DNA from: an uncultured Thermodesulfobacterium sp.
GTDB taxonomy: Bacteria; Desulfobacterota; Thermodesulfobacteria; Thermodesulfobacteriales; Thermodesulfobacteriaceae
NCBI GenBank assembly: GCA_938091335.1
Contig: CALLJG010000001.1
Coordinates: 1-64,000 of the forward strand
Direction: 5' to 3'
Length of the DNA: 64,000 bases
Positions 1-8,279 of the stretch are shown piece by piece. The stretch's first letter is position 1. The number at the start of each line of letters is the position of its first letter. The notes under the pieces are model-generated. The model was not told the DNA's origin and ran no database searches. It saw only the letters and a program-made list of their open reading frames with translations. Both the position numbers and the translations under genes were made by a program.

Positions 1-129
1 CTTTGCTAAACCCCTTGTCTCTAAAACCTTCGTTATTGCACTTGTTAAAGTGGTCTTCCCATGATCAATATGCCCAATAGTCCCTACATTCAAATGAGGT
101 TTCTTCCTCTCAAACTTAGGCTTTGCCAT
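1..129 (-). CDS. tuf: Elongation factor Tu, N-terminal fragment (runs off window)
   Basis: The first 43 residues of EF-Tu are present; the gene continues beyond base 1. EF-Tu is the GTPase that carries aminoacyl-tRNA to the ribosome. The translation begins [20 protein letters not shown] and contains the G1 P-loop GHIDHGKTT, which is close to invariant in EF-Tu (the second residue of the loop, Ile rather than Val, is a minor variant). The start is the ATG read from base 129, with a Shine-Dalgarno-like GGAGG a few bases before it. Three tRNA genes lie directly upstream on the same strand, so the gene is probably transcribed as the last part of a tRNA-tuf operon. The identity is secure although only about a tenth of the protein is visible. 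Confidence 0.95.
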   Translation of the reverse strand, partial: MAKPKFERKKPHLNVGTIGHIDHGKTTLTSAITKVLETRGLAK

Positions 130-177
130 TTTTTATCCTCCCAATATAAGCATATTATTAAAATCAAATTCAAACCA

Positions 178-250
178 AGCCCACGACCGGATTCGAACCG
201 GTGACCACTTCCTTACCAAGGAAGTGCTCTACCTCCTGAGCTACGTGGGC
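178..250 (-). tRNA. tRNA-Thr (anticodon GGT)
   Basis: The complement folds into a standard cloverleaf: acceptor arm GCCCACG pairs with CGTGGGC, the anticodon stem CTTCC/GGAAG closes a TTGGTAA loop, and the T loop reads TTCGAAT. The anticodon GGT reads ACC/ACT threonine codons. The 3' CCA is not encoded. It is the last tRNA before tuf. Confidence 0.95.
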
Positions 251-270
251 TTATATTTTTATTTTTAGAA

Positions 271-342
271 AGCGGGCGACGGGGCTCGAACCCGCAACCC
301 TCAGCTTGGAAGGCTGATGCTCTACCATTGAGCTACGCCCGC
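271..342 (-). tRNA. tRNA-Gly (anticodon TCC)
   Basis: On the complement, acceptor GCGGGCG pairs with CGCCCGC, the anticodon stem CAGC/GCTG closes CTTCCAA (anticodon TCC, reading GGA/GGG), and the T loop is TTCGAGC. CCA is not encoded. It lies between tRNA-Tyr and tRNA-Thr, with about 20 bases to the latter. Confidence 0.95.
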
Positions 343-358
343 TTTCTAAAAATTTATA

Positions 359-441
359 TGGAGGGGGGAGGATTTGAACCTCCGAAGGCGAAAGCCACCG
401 GGTTTACAGCCCGGCCCCTTTGGCCACTCGGGTACCCCTCC
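359..441 (-). tRNA. tRNA-Tyr (anticodon GTA)
   Basis: An 83-base class II tRNA with a long variable arm. Acceptor GGAGGGG pairs with CCCCTCC and the anticodon stem CCGGG/CCCGG closes CTGTAAA. The discriminator is A and CCA is not encoded. It is the first gene of the Tyr-Gly-Thr-tuf set, the same order as in the well-known proteobacterial tRNA-tufB operon. Confidence 0.95.
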
Positions 442-461
442 AATTAGTCAATAATAAAATT

Positions 462-484
462 AACTTAATTTAATTTTTTGTCAA
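462..484 (-). promoter_or_regulatory. Possible promoter of the tRNA-tuf operon
   Basis: A perfect -35 element TTGACA is read on the minus strand at 484-479, about 40 bases before tRNA-Tyr. The region where a -10 box should be is a run of A and T without a clear TATAAT. The -35 box and the position favour a promoter for the tRNA-tuf operon, but the -10 assignment is uncertain. Confidence 0.4.
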
Positions 485-506
485 GATAATAATAAATAGA
501 AAAAAA

Positions 507-1700
507 CTAAGACATCTTTTGAGTTATATCTTTAAAATATAGATCAAATACTATTGCTGTTGTTCTAAAAACTAAATGAGTAAATTTAGAATAAGCAACT
601 CCTAAAAATAAAATAAATACCAAAGCTAAATGTATAAGATATATTAAAGAGGTCGCATTTTTTATAGAAGGAATACTCCTAAATATCTCTATGCCAAATC
701 CAGTTAAACCTATGAAAAGAATAAGATATATTAACAAGCTATCTGGATAGCTGGTTCTAACACTTTTCTCTACTTCTGCACGAGATCTTCCTAAGGCAAT
801 ACTTATTATTCCGTAAAGAAGCATGAGACCTCCTATATTACCTAACCATTTTACAGGATGAAGAAGAGGATGCCAAGGCGTGTGAAATCCCAAAATATCT
901 GCCATCACAAATACAATAGCTGTTGTAAAAGCTAAAATAATAAAAGCCCATAGAAGAACCTTATGAGGTAAGGCCCTCCATTTATTAGCTTCACATTTTT
1001 CAAATCTGGTATGATTTAAAATTTCAGCAATAGCAGGAATTAAATAAACTTTTAAAATGCTCCATACTTTATATCTATAGGCCTGAGGAATTTTATAAGT
1101 ATCTAAATAAAAATTCCAAATTCGATTTATTGCAGACAATAAAATAATTATTACAAACACAGTTAATGGAATAAAAACTACATCTATCATTAAAATCCTG
1201 GCAGGAAGATGAAGAAACCATATTTCATAAGATGGACCTCCATAAGGGAAAGATTCTGCATTAAAAAAATTAGGAATTCCTCCAAAAGTACCAATAGCAG
1301 CAAGCAAAATAAAAAACAGAGAAATAAGAAACAAAATAGGAAAACCCCATAAATTATTATAAAAAGTATTTAAAAATTTAAAAGGCATTAGCTCCCTAAT
1401 TACAGAAAGTCTCAAAGCTGCTAATACTTCACCAGGATTAGCCTGCCTTGGACAATATTTGCTACAATCTCCACATTGATGACATAACCATATGGCAGGA
1501 TCATTGATCAATCTTTCTTTAAAACCCCATTGAGCTAAAATCATTTGTTTTCTAGGAAATGGTGCTTCATCAGGAGATAAAGGACAAACTGTTGAACAAG
1601 TAGCGCATTGATAACATTTTTTAAGGGTATCAGCCCCTATTGCTTGTATCTCTTTAATGGCCTGTAAGTCAGGTTCCATTTTTATAATTTCCTTAACCAT
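507..1700 (-). CDS. qmoC: QmoC, membrane subunit of the quinone-interacting oxidoreductase
   Basis: QmoC anchors the Qmo complex, which carries electrons between the menaquinone pool and APS reductase during sulfate respiration. The N-terminal soluble part resembles HdrC and has two CX2CX2CX3C clusters at C29-C39 and C73-C83, enough for two [4Fe-4S] centres. From about residue 105 the protein has some six hydrophobic helices resembling the HdrE/cytochrome b part of heterodisulfide reductases. A length of 397 residues is normal for the family. It is the last gene of qmoABC, 13 bases after qmoB, with GGAGG before the ATG. No strong terminator hairpin was seen between its stop codon and tRNA-Tyr. 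Confidence 0.95.
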   Translation of the reverse strand: MVKEIIKMEPDLQAIKEIQAIGADTLKKCYQCATCSTVCPLSPDEAPFPRKQMILAQWGFKERLINDPAIWLCHQCGDCSKYCPRQANPGEVLAALRLSVIRELMPFKFLNTFYNNLWGFPILFLISLFFILLAAIGTFGGIPNFFNAESFPYGGPSYEIWFLHLPARILMIDVVFIPLTVFVIIILLSAINRIWNFYLDTYKIPQAYRYKVWSILKVYLIPAIAEILNHTRFEKCEANKWRALPHKVLLWAFIILAFTTAIVFVMADILGFHTPWHPLLHPVKWLGNIGGLMLLYGIISIALGRSRAEVEKSVRTSYPDSLLIYLILFIGLTGFGIEIFRSIPSIKNATSLIYLIHLALVFILFLGVAYSKFTHLVFRTTAIVFDLYFKDITQKMS

Positions 1701-1713
1701 AAGTCAACCTCCT

Positions 1714-3915
1714 TTACCATCCTTTAAATGGATTTTCTTCAAATCCTCTAATTTCTTTATCAAACTCTTGCACCTTTTTAACTACTTCTTCTATTTCATC
1801 AATAGCAGTAGTATGTAAAGTCACTCTTTCTGGTTCCAATGCCAGTTGTTGTAAAGTTTCTGCAACATTTGTCATACGAGTATTAGCTAATTCACTACCC
1901 TTTATAAAATGACATTGATAATTTTCTCCATATTTACAACCTAATAAAAGGATACCATCATATCCCTTACTCATAGCATCTTTAACAAAAGCTACATTTA
2001 CTGATCCTAAACATCTAACAGGAATTATTCTAATGGTTACAGGAAGACTTTTTCTGTGATAAGCTGCTATATCTAAAGATGGCAATGCATCATTTTCGCA
2101 AACAAATGCCATAAGCCGATAAAGTCCATAACCTTGTTCAGGCATTTCTGTAGCTTTAATCATATTAGAAATCATTTCAATTGAATAATCTTTAAAGTTG
2201 ATAATTCTTTGTGGACAAGCACCAAAACAGGTACCACATCTTCTACATCTAGTAATAAATGGGATAGGATATGCCTTTTCATCTTCATTTAAAGCTCCAA
2301 AAGGACATTCTTCAGTACACCTTTTACACTGAGTACACATTTTTAAATCAAATTCTGGATAAGCAAAATCCCAAGTTCTTGGATGTACTGCACGACCTTC
2401 TTCAATAGCAACTAAACATTGAATAGCTTTTAAAGCTGCTCCTTTAGCATCCTCTATTGCTTGCTGAATAGTCATTGGTTGATGAATAGCACCTGCTGCA
2501 TAAATCCCTGTTCTTCTTGTTTCATAAGGAAAGCATATAAAATTAGAGTCAGCATATCCATAAAATATTTCAAGTTCAGGTAAAGCTGGACCCTGTCTAT
2601 ATTCTAAATTAAGCACTGCTTCCTCAGCTGTTACAGGAACCATCCCTATAGCAAGAACTACTAAATCTACATTTATCTCTAATTTTTCTCCAAATAAAGT
2701 TTCTTCTACAACAACTTTAACCTTATCATTTTCTCCTTGAGAAACTTCAACCACTTTTCCCTTAGTTAAAAAAATACCTGGATCATCTTGTAAACTCTTA
2801 TAAAAATTTTCATAAATTCCCATAGTTCTCATATGATCATAAATAATAAAAGCCTTTGATTCAGAATCATTTTCTCTTATATATTTAGCTTGTTTAAGAG
2901 ATGCCAAACAACAATAACTTGAACAATAAGGTAAGTGATTCTCGTCTCTCTGACCAGCACATTGAATAAAAAGAATACTTTTAATTGGTTTACTATCAGA
3001 AGGCCTTGTTAAATTTCCTTCTTTAGCCATCTTCTCAAATTCTACATTAGTAACTACATTTTTCACCAATCCGTAACCAAGATGAGAAAGTTTAGAAGCA
3101 TCATAAGGTTTAAATCCTGCTGCTAAAATCACTACACCAACTTTTATTTGTTCTTCCTTACCATCTAGTTTTATTTTCACTTGAAATATTCCTGGACCTC
3201 CTTCAATATTTGAAACCACTGCTCCTTTATATATCTTTATTTTTTCATTAGCTTCAACCTGAGAAATAAGCTCATTTATTATTGGAGAAACAATATTTTT
3301 ATAAGGAGAATTAATTTCACAATGAGCTTTCATTTTAGCTACAAAACCACCTAATTCTTTTTCTTTCTCTACTAAAATAACCTCATAACCAGCTTTAGCA
3401 GATTCTATAGCTGCAGTTAATCCGGCTACACCTCCTCCAATTACTAATATAGTTTTAGAAATTTCTTCTTCAGGCTTAAAAGGTTCAGGAAATTTATAAG
3501 TCTGAAGTTTAGCTATACTCATTCTTACATAATCCTTAGCTAATGCCATAAGCTCATCTTTAAAGGATACTCCACTCACATATTCAGAAGAATCCTCTAA
3601 AATTTCTCCTCCTTCACTTACAAAAAATCTACTCCAAACAATCCCTTCTCTTAAACTTACTCTATCTACTGCCACTTTATCAAAATTAAACACATCATAA
3701 TTAACCCTTTGAGAACAAGCACATATAGAAACCGCACTAAGACCATTTTCTTTAATTTTTTCTTCTATAAAAGTTTTTCCCTCTTTTGAACATAAAAATT
3801 CTTTACTATACACTGCAGTTGCTCCTTGGGTACGAGCAATATTTTCTAATTCTGCAATATCTAAACGTTTTTCAATATCACAAGAAGTGCATATAAATAC
3901 ACCTATTTTTTCCAT
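1714..3915 (-). CDS. qmoB: QmoB, HdrA/MvhD-like flavoprotein subunit
   Basis: QmoB is the large cytoplasmic flavin and iron-sulfur subunit of QmoABC. An N-terminal segment with scattered Cys is followed by an HdrA-like FAD domain whose dinucleotide-binding motif IGGGVAGLTAA lies near residue 160. Two ferredoxin-type clusters follow, CTQCKRCTEECP near 527-538 and CRRCGTCFGACP near 557-568. The last about 140 residues resemble MvhD, including RCLGSVN and LLGCKYGENYQCHF, which is typical of QmoB and separates it from QmoA. At 733 residues it is full length. The gap to qmoA is only 3 bases, so the two are cotranscribed and probably translationally coupled. Confidence 0.95.
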   Translation of the reverse strand: MEKIGVFICTSCDIEKRLDIAELENIARTQGATAVYSKEFLCSKEGKTFIEEKIKENGLSAVSICACSQRVNYDVFNFDKVAVDRVSLREGIVWSRFFVSEGGEILEDSSEYVSGVSFKDELMALAKDYVRMSIAKLQTYKFPEPFKPEEEISKTILVIGGGVAGLTAAIESAKAGYEVILVEKEKELGGFVAKMKAHCEINSPYKNIVSPIINELISQVEANEKIKIYKGAVVSNIEGGPGIFQVKIKLDGKEEQIKVGVVILAAGFKPYDASKLSHLGYGLVKNVVTNVEFEKMAKEGNLTRPSDSKPIKSILFIQCAGQRDENHLPYCSSYCCLASLKQAKYIRENDSESKAFIIYDHMRTMGIYENFYKSLQDDPGIFLTKGKVVEVSQGENDKVKVVVEETLFGEKLEINVDLVVLAIGMVPVTAEEAVLNLEYRQGPALPELEIFYGYADSNFICFPYETRRTGIYAAGAIHQPMTIQQAIEDAKGAALKAIQCLVAIEEGRAVHPRTWDFAYPEFDLKMCTQCKRCTEECPFGALNEDEKAYPIPFITRCRRCGTCFGACPQRIINFKDYSIEMISNMIKATEMPEQGYGLYRLMAFVCENDALPSLDIAAYHRKSLPVTIRIIPVRCLGSVNVAFVKDAMSKGYDGILLLGCKYGENYQCHFIKGSELANTRMTNVAETLQQLALEPERVTLHTTAIDEIEEVVKKVQEFDKEIRGFEENPFKGW

Positions 3916-3918
3916 TTT

Positions 3919-5160
3919 TTACCTCCTTAGTATAGTTTGAATAGCTTTCAGTGCAGCTCCAGTGGCTGTCTCATTGGAAGTCATTACATCAAGAGGCATT
4001 TTTGCACATCCACACCCAATAATTCCTTCATCAGAAATCACAAATCCATTCTCATCTATTTTAAGTCCAGAAATATTAATTCCAGCTATACTAGGTTGCA
4101 TCCCTAAAGCAAGTACTACCATGTTTACTCTTTCATGTATTTTTTTACCAGAAAGAATATCTTCTGCAGTAACTATTAGATCTTTTGTTTCAGGATCTTC
4201 TTCAATTTTAGCAACCTTTCCTTTTATAAAATGAATTCTGGCTTCCTCTTGAACCCTTTTTAAAAATTTTTCATATCTTCCAGGTGTTCTTATATCTATA
4301 TAAAAAATTAAAGCCTCAGCTTCTTGATTTTTTTCAGCTAAATATAAACTTTGCTTAAGAGAAGCTAAACAACATATATATGAACAATAAGGCAGGTGAT
4401 TTTCATCACGTGAACCTGCACATTGAACAAAAGCAACCTTTTTAGGAAAAGTTTTATCAGATGGTCTTAAAATTTGACCTCCAGTGGGTCCCCAAGGAGA
4501 AGCAAGTCTTTCCATTTGCATATTAGTAATAACATTTGAAAATTTCCCATAACCTAAGATATCAAGTTTACTTGCATCATAAGGTTTCCATCCAGTTGCC
4601 CAAATAATAGCAGAAACTTCAAATTCTAAAATCTGTTCTTTCATATCTGGTTCTATAGCATTATATTTACAAGCAGAAATTATACGCTCTAAATCACCAG
4701 GAGCTAAGGCTTCTTTATCTAACACATATTTTAAAGGAAAAGCCATAGGATAAGGCAAATAAATAGCTTTGGTTTTTTTTAGACCAAAGTCAAAATCACT
4801 TACTCTCTCCCCTTCACAAACCTTTTCACATTCACCACAAGCTGTACAATTATCATTTATATAGCGTGGTTTTGTTTTTATTTTTACCTTATAATTCCCT
4901 ATTTCACCAGAAATTTCTATAACTTCACTTAAAGTATAAACTTTAATTTTAGGATTAGACTTAATTCTTCTGTAGTTAATCTCCAAACCACAAGTAGGAG
5001 GACATAATTTGGGGAAATAATATCTTAATTGAGCTACCCTCCCACCTAGAGTAGGCTCTTTTTCTACTAATATTACCTCAGCTCCTACTTCTGCAGCTTC
5101 AACAGCTGCAGTAATACCACTAATTCCTCCTCCTACTACTAATATAGGTAAACTTTTCAT
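3919..5160 (-). CDS. qmoA: QmoA, HdrA-like flavoprotein subunit
   Basis: QmoA is the second HdrA-like flavoprotein of the Qmo complex. The FAD-binding motif ILVVGGGISGITAA starts at residue 6. C53 and C57 (LCPPTCGLE) and the cluster C105-C108-C111-C115 match the usual QmoA iron-sulfur pattern. The C-terminal ATGAALKAIQ motif is shared with HdrA. Length (413) is normal. It is the first gene of qmoABC on the minus strand, with a GGAGG element before the ATG. It is separated from aprA by 131 bases containing a terminator and a second long hairpin, so qmoABC either depends on read-through or has its own promoter. Confidence 0.95.
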   Translation of the reverse strand: MKSLPILVVGGGISGITAAVEAAEVGAEVILVEKEPTLGGRVAQLRYYFPKLCPPTCGLEINYRRIKSNPKIKVYTLSEVIEISGEIGNYKVKIKTKPRYINDNCTACGECEKVCEGERVSDFDFGLKKTKAIYLPYPMAFPLKYVLDKEALAPGDLERIISACKYNAIEPDMKEQILEFEVSAIIWATGWKPYDASKLDILGYGKFSNVITNMQMERLASPWGPTGGQILRPSDKTFPKKVAFVQCAGSRDENHLPYCSYICCLASLKQSLYLAEKNQEAEALIFYIDIRTPGRYEKFLKRVQEEARIHFIKGKVAKIEEDPETKDLIVTAEDILSGKKIHERVNMVVLALGMQPSIAGINISGLKIDENGFVISDEGIIGCGCAKMPLDVMTSNETATGAALKAIQTILRR

Positions 5161-5191
5161 GAATTGCCTCCTTCCTATTTTTTCAAATAAA

Positions 5192-5238
5192 TTTTTTCAG
5201 AATAAACCTCTTTCAAAAAGAGGTTTATTCTGAAAAAA
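5192..5238. terminator. Second long hairpin between aprA and qmoA
   Basis: A perfect 22-base inverted repeat, arms 5192-5213 and 5217-5238, encloses a three-base loop. The GC core is short (CAG, CC, CTC) and the ends are T and A runs, so the hairpin ends in a U-tract on either strand. On the minus-strand transcript it follows the GC-rich terminator and lies about 30 bases before the qmoA start. It may be a backup terminator, an mRNA 3'-end stabiliser, or a structure at the 5' end of qmoA mRNA. Confidence 0.7.
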
Positions 5239-5271
5239 AAAATAAAAAGAGGGGGCAAAAGCCCCCTCTTT
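5233..5271 (-). terminator. Strong intrinsic terminator after aprA
   Basis: On the minus strand, an 11-bp stem (5246-5256 with 5261-5271, containing five consecutive G:C pairs plus a closing C:G) closes an AAAA/TTTT loop and is followed by a T-rich tract including ten T. It begins about 20 bases after the aprA stop codon. This is a textbook Rho-independent terminator and probably ends most sat-orf-aprB-aprA transcripts. Confidence 0.9.
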
Positions 5272-5291
5272 ATTTTTCCAAAATTATGCCA

Positions 5292-7292
5292 TTAAGGTCC
5301 AAGAGGATCAGGAATAATCTGGACATAAGGATAGGTTTCCAAAGTCCACTCTTTAGTTTCAGAATTATAAGAAGATAAAGTGAAACATCTCCAATTAGCA
5401 TCATCAATATTTGGGAAATCTGTTCTATAAAAATATCCAGGATAACGAGTCTCTTCACGGAAAAGAATATGTAAGAGATGAGCTTCTGCTGTCCATACAC
5501 GATGTCTATTTTCCCAAGCTCTCATAAGTTCATGAAGATCCCTTGCTGCAGCCAATTCTATATCTTCTTTGAGCATCTTAAGAAGCTCAAGCCCTCTTTC
5601 AAGCATTACTTTATTAGTCTTATAAAAAGTGGAACATCCAGCTACATATTCATCCATAAGTTTCATAAGCCTATCTTGAATGTGACGAGGTAATAAATAA
5701 TTAGGATTGATTTCATAAGCTGTAGTTTGATTCTTAAATTCTTCAAATCTATACCAAGGACCATATATCTCTTTCTTCAATTCTTCTGCTGTTTCCTTAA
5801 TAGTAGGTGTGTAATCCTTATTGTCTAAGCAGAACTTAACCATTGCTTTAGCTGCAATTCTTCCTTCCACATGAGATCCAGATGAAAACTTATGACCAGA
5901 AGCTCCGGTTACATCTCCTGCAGTAAATAACCCTTTTACAGTACTCATTCTATTATAAAGTCCAATTTCTCTCCAAGGTGCTTTATACTCTTCTGGAACC
6001 CAATCTTCATCAGGTCCACATACCCATCCACCTGCACATCCAGCATGACTACCTAAAAGATAAGGTTCTGTAGGCATAATTTCAGAAGGGAGCTTTTCAG
6101 GTTCAATATTCAAACAAGCCCAAAGTCCAGCCTGAGTTATACACATGTCTAAAAAGTCTTCCCAAGCTTCAGCTACTAAATGTTTAAAATCCTTTTTATC
6201 CATCTTTTCTGCAGCTTCTTGTAATGCCCATTCAGTATGCATATAAATAGGACCACGACCTTCTTCCATTTCAATAAGCATTACATGATTTCTCAAACAA
6301 GTTCCAATATGAGTAGCTTCTCCATAAGGAGTAAACTTCTTTAATTCATCTTGATGTTTTGCTACATAATCTTCACCATAAGCATTTGTAGCTCTTGCTT
6401 TAAATAGTAAGAACCAAGCACCAACTGGACCATAACCATCTTTAAAACGTGCAGGAATAAATCTGTTTTCCATAAGCACCAGTTTTGCCCCAGTTTGAGC
6501 AAGCATTGCATACCCTGTACCAGGATTCCAAACAGGATACCATGCACGACCTTTTCCTTCACCAATAGATCTTGGACGAAATACATTAACTGCTCCTCCT
6601 GTAGCAAGTAAGGTAGCATTAGATTTAATAATATAAATCTTATTTTCTCTTACTGAAAATCCTACTGCTCCAGCACAACGATTAGGTTCCTTACCATCAA
6701 GAAGAGGTCTTACAATAAAACATCTTTCAATAATTTCAGCCTTATCATAACCAGTAAGAGCATTTTTTGCAGCTTCAGCTACAATCACTTTATAAGACTC
6801 CCCATTAATCATTATCTGCCAACGTCCAGAACGCACAGGTTGAGCTCCTGCTTTAAGAGTTAATCCTTTTGCTTTAGACTCTGCACCATCTAAAGTTTTA
6901 CCAGTTTGAGGATCCTTTTTCCAAATAGGAAGACCCCATTCTTCAAAACAATGCACTGTATCATCTACATGGCGCCCTACATCAAAAACTAAATCTTCCC
7001 TTACAACACCCATTAAGTCACAACGAACCATTCTTACATAATCATCAGGAGTATTTTCACCAATATAAGTATTGATAGCAGAAAGACCCATTGCCACTGC
7101 ACCAGATCTTTCCATAGCTGCCTTATCACAAAGTATAATCCTTAATCCATGAGGTTTAGCCCATTTTACAGCTTCAACAGCAGCACCACAAGCTGCCATA
7201 CCTCCACCAACAATTAAAATATCTGTTTCTTTTTCTACAATTTCAGGTTCTGCACATTCTAAACCAGGATTATAAGACCAAATTTTAGGCAT
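5292..7292 (-). CDS. aprA: Adenylylsulfate (APS) reductase, alpha subunit
   Basis: AprA is the FAD-containing catalytic subunit that reduces APS to sulfite and AMP. The FAD-binding motif LIVGGGMAACGAAVEA lies at about residues 26-41. The protein belongs to the fumarate reductase/succinate dehydrogenase flavoprotein family, and near the C-terminal half has GLFTAGDVTGASGHKFSSGS, characteristic of AprA. Its 666 residues are full length. It lies 31 bases downstream of aprB with GGAGG before the ATG, and a strong terminator follows it. Physical linkage to qmoABC fits the known electron flow from quinol through Qmo to AprBA. Confidence 0.97.
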   Translation of the reverse strand: MPKIWSYNPGLECAEPEIVEKETDILIVGGGMAACGAAVEAVKWAKPHGLRIILCDKAAMERSGAVAMGLSAINTYIGENTPDDYVRMVRCDLMGVVREDLVFDVGRHVDDTVHCFEEWGLPIWKKDPQTGKTLDGAESKAKGLTLKAGAQPVRSGRWQIMINGESYKVIVAEAAKNALTGYDKAEIIERCFIVRPLLDGKEPNRCAGAVGFSVRENKIYIIKSNATLLATGGAVNVFRPRSIGEGKGRAWYPVWNPGTGYAMLAQTGAKLVLMENRFIPARFKDGYGPVGAWFLLFKARATNAYGEDYVAKHQDELKKFTPYGEATHIGTCLRNHVMLIEMEEGRGPIYMHTEWALQEAAEKMDKKDFKHLVAEAWEDFLDMCITQAGLWACLNIEPEKLPSEIMPTEPYLLGSHAGCAGGWVCGPDEDWVPEEYKAPWREIGLYNRMSTVKGLFTAGDVTGASGHKFSSGSHVEGRIAAKAMVKFCLDNKDYTPTIKETAEELKKEIYGPWYRFEEFKNQTTAYEINPNYLLPRHIQDRLMKLMDEYVAGCSTFYKTNKVMLERGLELLKMLKEDIELAAARDLHELMRAWENRHRVWTAEAHLLHILFREETRYPGYFYRTDFPNIDDANWRCFTLSSYNSETKEWTLETYPYVQIIPDPLGP

Positions 7293-7323
7293 AGTTTCAC
7301 CTCCTTAATTTTTTTAAAATTTT

Positions 7324-7824
7324 TTAAGCTGTTTTAATTTTCATAACTTTACCAAGTGCTCCCACCTCAAATTTTTTATTAAGAACAGCTTGAGGTTTTT
7401 TAGGTTCAATTCCATCTACTGCCTGAGTAAAAAGTTGGTTAGTATTGATAAGAGCCGGATCCGGATCAGGTTTGCCTACCGATGGATCAGCAGATCCTTC
7501 AGGAGTAGTTCTTGTAGGATACTTAAATCTTAGTACTACACCATTTCTAAATTTAATAGTCCACATAATATCCGTTGTCCCACGCATAGGTTGACAAGTT
7601 CCGTGAAGAGGAGCAAAATCTGCATAGTGTCTTACAGAAATAGCTCCTTGAGGACAGCTCTTTACACAACTATAACACTCCCAACATTGATCAGGTTCCT
7701 GATTATACGCCTTCATAGCTTCTGGATCAAGAATCATAAGATCATTGGGACAAATGTACATACATACAGTTTTGTCACCACCTTTACATCCATCACATTT
7801 TTCAGGATTAACATAACTAGGCAT
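7324..7824 (-). CDS. aprB: APS reductase, beta (iron-sulfur) subunit
   Basis: AprB carries electrons to the FAD of AprA through two [4Fe-4S] clusters. Counting from the chosen start, the ligands are C10, C13, C21, C25 (with C57 by family rule) and C47, C50, C53, C57. The long C-terminal tail that wraps around AprA is present. I chose the ATG at 7824 rather than the GTG at 7830: a GGGGG ribosome site lies seven bases before the ATG but only one base before the GTG, and other AprB proteins begin with MPS at this point. This gives 166 residues. It lies between the small conserved-looking gene and aprA in the sulfate operon. Confidence 0.96.
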   Translation of the reverse strand: MPSYVNPEKCDGCKGGDKTVCMYICPNDLMILDPEAMKAYNQEPDQCWECYSCVKSCPQGAISVRHYADFAPLHGTCQPMRGTTDIMWTIKFRNGVVLRFKYPTRTTPEGSADPSVGKPDPDPALINTNQLFTQAVDGIEPKKPQAVLNKKFEVGALGKVMKIKTA

Positions 7825-7847
7825 ATTCACACCCCCTTTTTATTTTT

Positions 7848-8255
7848 TTATTCAATTGGTTTTTGTATAGGATTTTTCTGTAATTCTAATATATCACTTA
7901 TATCAATATCAGGCACTGGAAGTTCTCTATCCTCTTTTTCGATCTCATCCTTAATTGTCGGAATTTCTTCTAGTGCTTTTTCCAACACTTCTGGTCCAAG
8001 AAATTTTAATTCTACCAATTTTTTAAATACAAGTCTTTTAAAAGCTGCAGGAGTTTCTTCAATAAAACCTCTAGCATCAAATCTTGCTTTTGAAAATTGA
8101 TCAATAACCTTTTGTCCAAGTTCATCAGAAACTTCAATTACTAATCTTTTTAATGCTCCTCCAAATATGGGCTCAACTTTTTCTTCAAGAGACGTTCCTT
8201 TTATAGCTGTCATTCTCTTTTCATCTATTATAATCCCAAAATATTTAGCCATCAC
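7848..8255 (-). CDS. Small uncharacterised protein of the sat-apr operon
   Basis: A 135-residue cytoplasmic protein, acidic at the C-terminus, without Cys clusters, signal peptide or membrane helix. Notable segments are KYFGIIIDEKRMTAIKG near the N-terminus and a helical stretch ending in several Asp/Glu. A small gene in the same position (sat-orf-aprB-aprA) is known to me from the Archaeoglobus fulgidus sat-apr operon; I cannot compare the sequences here, so homology is only suspected. It lies 24 bases downstream of sat and 23 bases upstream of aprB, with AGGAGG before the start. The first Met is doubled (MMAK), and the second may be the true start. The operon position implies a role linked to APS formation or reduction, for example as a chaperone or regulator; this is inference. 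Confidence 0.8.
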   Translation of the reverse strand: MMAKYFGIIIDEKRMTAIKGTSLEEKVEPIFGGALKRLVIEVSDELGQKVIDQFSKARFDARGFIEETPAAFKRLVFKKLVELKFLGPEVLEKALEEIPTIKDEIEKEDRELPVPDIDISDILELQKNPIQKPIE

Positions 8256-8279
8256 TTTCCTCCTTTTCAGATTTTTTCT

